Assembly: GCF_020171745.1 (NCBI RefSeq)
Contig: NZ_JAIVAH010000021.1
Location: 1 to 36,171, forward strand
Source: Prescottella equi
GTDB taxonomy: Bacteria > Actinomycetota > Actinomycetes > Mycobacteriales > Mycobacteriaceae
DNA length: 36,171 nt
Direction of reading: 5' to 3'
In this document: positions 30,348-36,171 of the stretch, piece after piece
How the letters are laid out: every line of letters begins with the position of its first letter
How positions within the stretch are numbered: position 1 is the first letter of the stretch
Notes under the pieces: generated by a model
The model's input: only the letters and a program-made list of their open reading frames with translations
Database searches by the model: none
Told to the model about the DNA's origin: nothing
Made by a program: the position numbers and the translations under genes

Positions 30348-31550
30348 ATGTCCCAACGGTCCACGACCGCTGCGCTTTCCGCCCTTGCCGTAGCCACCCT
30401 TGTCCTCACCGCCTGCTCGTCTGCCGAGTCGCAGACCGGCGACGCAACGCAGGGCGGCCGGGGTTGCATCACCGAATTCGATGCGAACACCGACTACTTC
30501 CCCGACAAGTCGACGCTGTCGGATGCGAAGAACTTCACCCTCGAGTACCACGACAGCTACCAGGTACTGACCGTGAACCAGCCGTATCCCGGCGGCGCCC
30601 CGGAGTCGTACGTGCTGGTCAAGTGCGGCGCCCCGGCACCGGAACTGTCCGGCGACCTGGCATCGGCGCCGCAGATCTCGACGCCGATCACCAGCCTGTA
30701 CTCGGCGTCGACCACGCACCTGCCGCTGATCACCGAACTCGACCAGTTGGACGTCCTGACCGGTGTCGCCAACGCCGGTTTCGTCTCCGATCCCGCGGTG
30801 CGTGAGCGGATCGACGCCGGGAAGGTCGTCGAGTACGCGCCCGGGCAGACGGTGAACACCGAGAAGGTCGTCGCGGCCGACCCGGACGTGCTGATGACCG
30901 GCGGTACCGACGACCCGTCGTACGCCAAGCTCCGGGCCGCCGGGATCCCCGTCGTCGCGAATGCCGAGTACCTCGAGTCGACGGCGCTCGGGCGTGCCGA
31001 GTGGATCAAGGCGATGGCCGCGCTCACTGGCACCGAGGCGCGGGCGAACGAGGTGTACTCGCAGATCCGCAGCGACTACGAGGACGTCGCGGCGAAGGCG
31101 AAAGACGCGGAGCCCAGCCCCGTGCTGCCCGGAACCATGTACCAGGGCACGTGGTACATGCCGGCCGGCGGCAGCTACATCGGCGGCCTGATCCGCGACG
31201 CGGGCGGCAGCTACCCGTGGCTGAGCGACCCCGCCACCGGCAGCCTGCAGCTGAACTTCGAGTCGGTGTACGCGCAGGCCGGCACCGCGCCGACGTGGTT
31301 CGTCACCAGTTCGTGGGAGACGACGGCCGACGCGGTCGCCGAGGATCCCCGCTACGGTCAGCTCGCCGCAGTGCGCGACGGCGCCGTGTGGTCTGCGACG
31401 AAGGCGATCGGCCCGACGGGCGGCAACGACTTCTACGAGCGCGGCGTCACCCGCCCCGACCTGGTGCTCGCCGACGTCGTCGCGATCCTGCACCCGGATC
31501 TGATGCCGGACCACGAGTTCGTGTTCTACCGGCAGGTGCCGCGCGCATGA
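30348..31550 (+). CDS. ABC transporter substrate-binding lipoprotein (corrinoid or ferric chelate)
   Basis: A 400-residue lipoprotein (lipobox LTAC, Cys23) with the TroA/FecB-like fold: ITELDQLDVLTGVANAGF, then ADPDVLMTGG, and later AAGIPVVANAEYLESTALGR. It is longer than the FecB-type proteins at 7022-9078, with an extra N-terminal ~60-residue region containing two Cys. It should bind the ligand outside the membrane for the permease encoded next. ATG at 30348 has GGAG 5 nt upstream; the stop overlaps the permease start (ATGA). The riboswitch upstream points to a corrinoid, but FhuF in the operon leaves ferric chelates possible. Confidence 0.9.
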   Translation: MSQRSTTAALSALAVATLVLTACSSAESQTGDATQGGRGCITEFDANTDYFPDKSTLSDAKNFTLEYHDSYQVLTVNQPYPGGAPESYVLVKCGAPAPELSGDLASAPQISTPITSLYSASTTHLPLITELDQLDVLTGVANAGFVSDPAVRERIDAGKVVEYAPGQTVNTEKVVAADPDVLMTGGTDDPSYAKLRAAGIPVVANAEYLESTALGRAEWIKAMAALTGTEARANEVYSQIRSDYEDVAAKAKDAEPSPVLPGTMYQGTWYMPAGGSYIGGLIRDAGGSYPWLSDPATGSLQLNFESVYAQAGTAPTWFVTSSWETTADAVAEDPRYGQLAAVRDGAVWSATKAIGPTGGNDFYERGVTRPDLVLADVVAILHPDLMPDHEFVFYRQVPRA

Positions 31551-32671
31551 CCACGCTCCTGTCCCGTCCGCCGGCCCCGCTCGCCGGGCCGGCGGACGGG
31601 CGGGGGCCGACGCCGGCACCGCGGGCGTTCTCGCGGCGGACCGCGATCGTGCTGGCGCTGCTCGCAGCGTCCACAGTCGTGCTGTTCGTGCTCGCGCTGG
31701 CCCTCGGACCCATCCGCGTCCCACTCGCGGACACCGTGCGGGTGCTTACCGGCGCCGCCCCCTCCGATCCGCGCTGGCAGGTGGTGGTGCACGAGCTGCG
31801 CCTGCCCCGCGCGATCACCGCCGTCCTCGTCGGCGCCGCGCTCGGCGTTGCCGGTCTGCAGATGCAGACCCTGTTCCGCAACGCGCTCGCCGACCCGTTC
31901 GTGCTCGGTGCCAGTTCCGGGGCAAGCCTCGGCGTCGCGCTGGTCGTCGTCGCGGCAGGAGGGGCGGGCGCCGCGTCCTTCACTTCCGGCTTCGCGGGCG
32001 CCGGACGCGCCGGGATGGTGGCCGCCGCCGCCACCGGCGCGGCCGCCGTGCTGCTGCTGGTGCTGCTGCTGTCGCACTGGGTGAAGAACGCGGTGACCCT
32101 GCTGCTCATCGGTGTGATGGTCGGCTCGGCCACCACCGCGATCGTCAGCGTCCTGCTGGTGTACGCCGATCCGCAACGCGCCCAACAGTTCCTCCTGTGG
32201 GGCCTGGGCAGCTTCGCCGCCACCACGTGGGCCGATCTCGCCCTCATGGGCCCGATCGTGTTGGCGTGCATCGTCATCGCGCTCGCGACGGTCCGGCCCC
32301 TCAACGCACTCCTGCTCGGCGAGGGCTACGCCCGCACGATGGGTATCGACGTCCGGCGCGCCCGCCTGCTCACGCTGCTCGCGGCGTCGCTGCTGGCCGG
32401 GGTGACCACCGCGTTCTGCGGTCCGATCGGGTTCCTCGGCCTCGCCGTCCCGCACCTTTCCCGGCTCGCCGTCGGCACCTCGGACCATCGGTCGCTGATG
32501 CCGACCGTGATCCTCATGGGATCGGCCGTGGCGCTCGCCTGCGGCATCGTCAGCCAGGTGCCCGGCAGCGACGCGGTGCTTCCGCTCAACGCCGTCACCG
32601 CACTGATCGGTGCGCCGATCGTGGTGACGATCCTGGTCCGCAGCCGGCGCGGCGTCGGAGGTGCTCTGTGA
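31547..32671 (+). CDS. FecCD/BtuC family ABC permease
   Basis: A 374-residue membrane protein with about ten helices after a Pro-rich N-terminal stretch (residues 1-35). The family marks LRLPRAITAVLVGAALGVAG, FVLGASSGASLG and GPIGFLGLAVPHLSRL (the cytoplasmic loop that contacts the ATPase) are all present. BtuC/FecCD proteins import cobalamin, haem or ferric siderophores. Its ATG overlaps the binding-protein stop and its TGA overlaps the next GTG. Confidence 0.95.
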   Translation: MTTLLSRPPAPLAGPADGRGPTPAPRAFSRRTAIVLALLAASTVVLFVLALALGPIRVPLADTVRVLTGAAPSDPRWQVVVHELRLPRAITAVLVGAALGVAGLQMQTLFRNALADPFVLGASSGASLGVALVVVAAGGAGAASFTSGFAGAGRAGMVAAAATGAAAVLLLVLLLSHWVKNAVTLLLIGVMVGSATTAIVSVLLVYADPQRAQQFLLWGLGSFAATTWADLALMGPIVLACIVIALATVRPLNALLLGEGYARTMGIDVRRARLLTLLAASLLAGVTTAFCGPIGFLGLAVPHLSRLAVGTSDHRSLMPTVILMGSAVALACGIVSQVPGSDAVLPLNAVTALIGAPIVVTILVRSRRGVGGAL

Positions 32672-34425
32672 ACTCCCCCGTGCACGACGTCGTCCTGTCC
32701 CTCACCGGCGTCGCCGTCGGCTACCGGTCCCGGCGCGCCCTGCGGCCGGCCACCGCCCGCACCGTCGCCTCCGGGATCGAGGCGGTAGCGCGGCGCGGTG
32801 AACTGACCGTGTTGCTCGGCCCCAACGGCAGCGGCAAGTCGACACTGCTGCGCACGCTGTGCGGGCTGCAGCCCTCGCTCGACGGCTCGATCCGGCTGTC
32901 CGGCAATGACCTGCACGCCTTACCTGCCGACGAGCTGGCCCGCGCGATCGCCGTCGTGCTCACCGACCGCGTCGACCCGGGCATGCTGTCGGCGCGCGAG
33001 CTGACCGGACTGGGCCGCACCCCGCACCTCGGCCTCGGCGGCCGGATGGGCGCCCGGGACCACGCCGTGGTCGCGTCGGCGCTCGAGGCTGTCGGCGCCA
33101 CGCACCTGGCCGACCGCCCGGCGAGCGAACTGTCCGACGGCGAGCGCCAACGCGTGCTCACCGCGCGGGCGCTCGCCCAGGAGCCGACGCTGTTGATCCT
33201 CGACGAACCCACCGCGTTCCTCGACGTCCCGTCGCGCGTGGCCCTCGTGGAACTGTTGCGCACCGCGGCACGGGACCACGACCTGGCCGTGGTGATGTCG
33301 ACGCACGACCTGGAGTTGGCGCTGCGCGTTGCCGACCACGTGTGGCTCGTGGACCGCACCGGCAGCCTGACTACCGGCACGCCGGAGCGCCTCGCGCTGG
33401 ACGGCCGGATCGGGGACGTCTTCGATTCGCGGTCACTGCGATTCGACGTCGGCTCCGGGGTGTTCACCCTCACGCCCGCGCACGCGTCCCCGATCCGGGC
33501 GCGGGTCCGCGCACCGGAACCGGCGGCGTCGGCGATCGGGCGGCTGCTCGGACGGGAGGGCGCGGTGGTGGTCGACGACGACCGTCCGGCGGACCTGCTC
33601 GTCGAGTCGCACGACGGTCTCGCCGTCCACCATGCCGGGACGACACTCCCGATCGACGGCCTGGACGCCCTCCCCTGCGTCCTGCGGACACTCCCGCACA
33701 CCGCGGTGACCCTTCCGCCCCGCGACGCGGTCACGTCGACCCTGGCGACACTGTCCAGCCTCGGCCCGTACTTCACCGCCACGACGGGCGATCCCGGGCC
33801 GGGAGACTGGCGTCCGGTGCGCGACCTGTACGACGACGCCGACGCGCTCGCTGCCGTCGTCGGGCACGTGGGTGCGCGGATCGGCACCACCGAGTACCGG
33901 GTGGCGGCGTCGACGCTGTTCCTCGGCTACGCGGCCCGGCTGTGGTCGCTGGCGCTCGGCGGCATCGTGCGCGCCGGAATCCTGCCCGACGTCGACCGTC
34001 TGCTGTGGCGTGACGTGGACGGCCGGATCGACCTGCACCTGTCCGAACCCGTCGGCTGGGCAGGCGACGAACCGGCCGAACTTGTCGGCGTCGCGTGCGA
34101 GACGGTCCTCGGTCGCCACCTGGCACCGATGATCGCCGCGATCCGCGCCGTCGAGCCGATGTCGGAGCGGCTGCTGTGGGGCAACGCCGCGTCGGCGCTG
34201 ATCGGTGCCGCCCGCGTTCTCGACGGCGAGACCCGCACGGACGCAGTGAACATCGTCGAACGGATCCTGCTCGATCCCCGGCTGGTCGAGACCGTCGACC
34301 ACGAGGGCGCCGGCTACCGGCGTCGCAGCTGCTGCCTGTTCTATCGCACGTCCGTCTCCGGTTATTGCGGGGACTGCGTGCTCACCCGTCCGCACGAACC
34401 CGAGGAGAAGGAGGAGTCGGCATGA
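32668..34425 (+). CDS. ABC ATPase fused to a FhuF-like [2Fe-2S] reductase domain
   Basis: A 585-residue fusion. Residues ~1-260 form a BtuD/FepC-type ATPase: Walker A LLGPNGSGKSTLL, signature LSDGERQRV, Walker B LLILDEP, H-loop VMSTHD. Residues ~290-585 resemble FhuF-type ferric-siderophore reductases, ending with RRSCCLFYRTS...GYCGDC, that is CC-x10-C-x2-C at Cys555, 556, 567 and 570, the [2Fe-2S] ligand pattern. The two parts are read in one frame with no stop or ribosome site between, so the fusion is genuine in this sequence. A GTG start at 32668 has GGAGGTG upstream. Confidence 0.88.
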   Translation: MNSPVHDVVLSLTGVAVGYRSRRALRPATARTVASGIEAVARRGELTVLLGPNGSGKSTLLRTLCGLQPSLDGSIRLSGNDLHALPADELARAIAVVLTDRVDPGMLSARELTGLGRTPHLGLGGRMGARDHAVVASALEAVGATHLADRPASELSDGERQRVLTARALAQEPTLLILDEPTAFLDVPSRVALVELLRTAARDHDLAVVMSTHDLELALRVADHVWLVDRTGSLTTGTPERLALDGRIGDVFDSRSLRFDVGSGVFTLTPAHASPIRARVRAPEPAASAIGRLLGREGAVVVDDDRPADLLVESHDGLAVHHAGTTLPIDGLDALPCVLRTLPHTAVTLPPRDAVTSTLATLSSLGPYFTATTGDPGPGDWRPVRDLYDDADALAAVVGHVGARIGTTEYRVAASTLFLGYAARLWSLALGGIVRAGILPDVDRLLWRDVDGRIDLHLSEPVGWAGDEPAELVGVACETVLGRHLAPMIAAIRAVEPMSERLLWGNAASALIGAARVLDGETRTDAVNIVERILLDPRLVETVDHEGAGYRRRSCCLFYRTSVSGYCGDCVLTRPHEPEEKEESA

Positions 34426-35000
34426 CCACCGCACAACCCGAAGAGGTCGAGCCACCGATCGTCGTCACCGAGGGCGGTGGCCGCGAACAGATGTGGCCCA
34501 TCCCGGCCGACGAGCAGTCGCTGCTGAACCTGATGCACATCCTTTTCGACGAGTACTGGGACGACATCTGGTTCGGCGTCCTCGTCGAGGGCGCCGCGTG
34601 GGAGGTGGCCGCACCCAATGCAGCGAAGCGCATCTCGCTGTTCGACGGCTACGCGACGATCGACTTCGGCCGGTGGCACTTCCACCTGTGCATCGGCGAA
34701 CACAAGGACAGCGGGCCGGAACTCGGCCGGATCCGCCGCTGCTCGCGGGCCGAGATGTACCGCAGTCTCGGCGCCGACGGCACCCCACACTCGTGGGGCA
34801 TCCGCATGTTCAACGGCCGCGGCGAGCAGATGATGACGGCGATGCTGCCGAACCCGTTCCTGACGAAGACCCAGCAGATCCGCGACGAGCTCGACTTCTC
34901 GCAACTCGAACTGTGGGACCGTCTGCGCGAGCTGTACCTCGGCCTGGGGCCGGACGAGCTGGATCGGCAGGGCAAGGGTTACGGCCGACACGACGGCTGA
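34422..35000 (+). CDS. uncharacterised His/Cys-rich protein of the uptake operon
   Basis: A 192-residue soluble protein; I recognise no characterised family. Notable features are the acidic/aromatic FDEYWDDIWFGVLVEGAAWE (residues ~42-61), the DGYATIDFGRWHFHLCIGEH region with His86, His88, Cys90 and His94, and single Cys107 and His123. The HxHxCx3H pattern would suit metal or cofactor binding. No signal peptide or membrane helix is seen. ATG overlaps the fusion gene's stop (ATGA), so it is co-translated and probably works with the transporter, perhaps handling the imported metal or corrinoid. Confidence 0.8.
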   Translation: MTTAQPEEVEPPIVVTEGGGREQMWPIPADEQSLLNLMHILFDEYWDDIWFGVLVEGAAWEVAAPNAAKRISLFDGYATIDFGRWHFHLCIGEHKDSGPELGRIRRCSRAEMYRSLGADGTPHSWGIRMFNGRGEQMMTAMLPNPFLTKTQQIRDELDFSQLELWDRLRELYLGLGPDELDRQGKGYGRHDG

Positions 35001-35070
35001 CCGACCGTCCGTCCGACACGGGAAATAGGTCATTAGACCGACGTGTCGTGCCCCGCGCCACAAATTGCAC

Positions 35071-35076
35071 TACAGT
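35071..35076 (+). promoter_or_regulatory. -10 element of the 6C RNA
   Basis: TACAGT lies about 7 nt before the predicted RNA start near 35083. No convincing -35 hexamer was found at the usual distance. Confidence 0.45.
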
Positions 35077-35082
35077 ACAAAA

Positions 35083-35187
35083 ATGTTGCCCCTCCCCCCT
35101 GGGCAGCAACGGGGCTCGTCCGGCTTTCCCCCCCTGTCCGGATGAGCCGTCGGGTGGTGGCGCGTGAGAACACTCCGCGCCACCACC
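35083..35187 (+). ncRNA. 6C RNA
   Basis: Two adjacent hairpins each show a run of six or more cytosines in the loop, the defining feature of the actinobacterial 6C RNA. Hairpin 1: 35085-35092 with 35101-35110 (2-nt bulge), loop TCCCCCCT. Hairpin 2: 35113-35123 with 35138-35148 (11 bp, one G-T), loop with seven C. A third stem (35153-35164 with 35176-35187, 12 bp perfect) may be the terminator. The C-rich loops are thought to pair with G-rich ribosome sites of target mRNAs. Confidence 0.88.
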
Positions 35188-35222
35188 TGGCACCGTCCCC
35201 GCGCGGCTGACAGGATGCGCGG

Positions 35223-35519
35223 ATGATCCTCGAACACGCTCCCCTGCAGGTGAAGCCGGGCCACGCCGACCACTTCGAAGCGGCCTTCGCGCAGGCGAAA
35301 CGCATCATCTCCGCCATGCCCGGATTCCGACGGCTCTCGCTGTCCCGCTGCATCGAACGGCCGGACGGCTATCTGCTGCTCGTCGAATGGGACACCCTCG
35401 AGGACCACACGGAAGGCTTCCGCGGCTCGGACGAGTACCAGGAATGGCGGCGACTGCTGCACCACTTCTACGATCCGTTCCCCACCGTCGAGCACTACGA
35501 GGCCGTCGACCAGGCCTGA
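35223..35519 (+). CDS. antibiotic biosynthesis monooxygenase (ABM) domain protein
   Basis: A 98-residue ferredoxin-like-fold protein. Typical ABM segments are seen: the opening ILEHAPLQVKPGHADHFEAA, the PGFRRLSLSRCIERPDGYLL strand region, and VEWDTLEDHTEGFRGSDEY. Family members include cofactor-free monooxygenases and haem-degrading enzymes, but the haem-binding Asn/His pair cannot be confirmed. ATG at 35223 follows an AGGA-like site. It is 35 bp beyond the 6C RNA's last stem. Confidence 0.85.
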   Translation: MILEHAPLQVKPGHADHFEAAFAQAKRIISAMPGFRRLSLSRCIERPDGYLLLVEWDTLEDHTEGFRGSDEYQEWRRLLHHFYDPFPTVEHYEAVDQA

Positions 35520-35697
35520 AAGGTGCACCACACCGAACCTGTTGCCGTTGCGTTCCGCACAGCGGACCGCTCGACGAGACACGGGCCACAATCTGGTTTA
35601 CGGTTGATCCACCGTCTTTAGCCAATCGAAGGTTTGTTTGGTGACGGCTATCGACATCCGGCCCGGTGCCGGCGTGGAACACAACAGAGGAGTAAAA

Positions 35698-35826
35698 ATG
35701 GGTTCGTCTGACGCAGATCTCGCGCTGATCAAGCAGATTCAGCCGGTCGTGAGCGGCATCGGCACGGTCATCGGCGGCCTCGGCGCCATCCTGAGCCTCA
35801 TCGGCGCGATCGCCGCTCTCGGCTGA
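35698..35826 (+). CDS. 42-residue hydrophobic peptide
   Basis: MGSSDADLALIKQIQPVVSG opens a peptide whose second half is glycine-rich and hydrophobic, ending IGAIAALG. It has an excellent ribosome site (GAGGAG, 6 nt before the ATG) and its own strong terminator, so it is probably expressed. There is no signal peptide and only one lysine. Size and lack of a signal recall the small helical channel peptides of the mycolate outer membrane (PorA/PorH type) and also amphipathic toxins or bacteriocin-like peptides; no sequence identity is claimed. GxxxG-like spacings could support helix packing. The frame upstream to 35638 lacks a ribosome site. Confidence 0.7.
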   Translation: MGSSDADLALIKQIQPVVSGIGTVIGGLGAILSLIGAIAALG

Positions 35827-35845
35827 TTCGTCAGCCGAAGTCTCG

Positions 35846-35885
35846 AAACCCCCGACCCGTCCCCGGACGGATCGGGGGTTTCTTC
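35846..35885 (+). terminator. intrinsic terminator of the small peptide gene
   Basis: AAACCCCCGA (35846-35855) pairs with TCGGGGGTTT (35872-35881). Inside it CCGTCC (35857-35862) pairs with GGACGG (35865-35870). TCTTCG follows. A 16-bp stem with one mismatch, 20 bp after the stop. Confidence 0.9.
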
Positions 35886-36007
35886 GTTCGAGGCAACGGG
35901 CCGCACGCCTCGAGGTCGGACACGACAACCCCGGCACCGACTCCGGAGTGGAGCCCAGCGGTTTGCCCCGCAACGCTCCCGACTGGATGTCAGTGCATCG
36001 GGAACAC

Positions 36008-36048
36008 AAAAACTCCGGGCCACGATCGGATGATCGTGGCCCGGAGTT
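36008..36048 (-). terminator. terminator of the tRNA-Ala locus
   Basis: A perfect 17-bp stem (36011-36027 with 36032-36048) and 4-nt loop. Read on the minus strand it is followed by TTTTT, so it terminates transcripts coming from the tRNA side. Confidence 0.9.
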
Positions 36049-36053
36049 CGAAG

Positions 36054-36078
36054 TGGAGCTAAGGGGACTCGAACCCCT
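36054..36078 (-). repeat. 3' fragment of a tRNA-Ala gene (probable attachment site)
   Basis: Read on the minus strand, 36078-36054 gives a full T-arm (AGGGG-TTCGAGT-CCCCT), the acceptor 3' strand TAGCTCC and discriminator A. T at acceptor position 70 would form the G3-U70 pair that identifies tRNA-Ala. Upstream (36079-36171) there is no anticodon arm, D-arm or 5' GGGGCTA strand. A native-looking terminator follows. This is the pattern left when an integrative element inserts into the 3' end of a tRNA gene. Confidence 0.7.
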
Positions 36079-36171
36079 TTGTTGATCACGGTTTTTACGG
36101 ACTGACCTGCAGTCGGCGTCGGATCGAGGTGCGTTGACGCAGATTCGTGACCTGTAGTTTTCCCGTCGGGT

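Noticed and set aside
35739-36089. Minus-strand open frame of 116 codons at the right end
   Set aside because: It overlaps the peptide gene, its terminator, the tRNA terminator and the tRNA fragment; there is no ribosome site.
36054-36171. Reading the tRNA-like 3' end as part of a tmRNA (ssrA)
   Set aside because: tmRNA also has an alanine-type acceptor, but the sequence 5' of the T-arm lacks the expected helix P2, pseudoknots and tag frame, and the acceptor fits tRNA-Ala exactly.

Overview
The window is high-GC actinobacterial DNA and most likely comes from Rhodococcus or a close mycolic-acid-containing relative. The evidence is the codon use, the many GTG starts, the lipobox lipoproteins, and gene order. 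From left to right, echA17 - NUDIX - ABC ATPase - serB2 - ctaD - fecB - nrdF/E/I/H - FMN reductase/TetR follows the order I know from Mycobacterium tuberculosis around Rv3039c-Rv3055, with insertions. Every assignment comes from reading the sequence; no database search was run.

Layout. (1) 135-4774, minus strand: serB, a PTH2-type peptidyl-tRNA hydrolase, a soluble ABC ATPase, a NUDT19-like NUDIX protein and echA17. A terminator separates them from ctaD (4919-6655). (2) 7022-9564, plus strand: two tandem siderophore-binding lipoproteins and a small NUDIX protein, behind a good IdeR/DtxR iron box. (3) A VOC protein and an RDD membrane protein, then the class Ib ribonucleotide reductase operon nrdH-I-E-F on the minus strand. 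Two sites 32 bp apart upstream of nrdH look like a tandem NrdR operator. (4) 15203-21688: siderophore-interacting flavoprotein, DUF389 membrane protein, FMN reductase/TetR divergent pair, double-META lipoprotein, nucleosidase, ammonia-dependent NadE and an NmrA-like reductase. (5) 21708-25723: molybdenum cofactor genes moaD-moaA facing away from moeA, a moaC-moaB fusion and moaE. (6) A DEAD-box helicase with a strongly structured 5' leader. (7) 27514-35000: a corrinoid neighbourhood with BluB, a CobW/COG0523 GTPase, a rhodanese lipoprotein, a cobalamin riboswitch, a small ORF, and a four-gene operon. That operon encodes a binding protein, a permease, an ATPase fused to a FhuF-like [2Fe-2S] domain, and an uncharacterised His/Cys-rich protein. 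(8) 35083-36171: a 6C RNA, an ABM-family protein, a 42-residue hydrophobic peptide gene, and the 3' end of a tRNA-Ala with its terminator but no 5' part, which probably marks the edge of an integrated element outside the window.

The most novel candidate is the riboswitch-linked transporter operon. A FhuF-type iron-sulphur domain sits on an ABC ATPase, all four genes overlap by 4 nt, and the control region combines a B12 riboswitch, a 28-codon ORF whose ribosome site lies in a hairpin, a weak iron-box match and a 24-bp palindrome. A reductive corrinoid (or ferric chelate) uptake system is the inference. Other notable items are two copies of a ~50-bp palindrome acting between convergent genes, with paired compensatory changes, and the very small peptide gene next to the 6C RNA.
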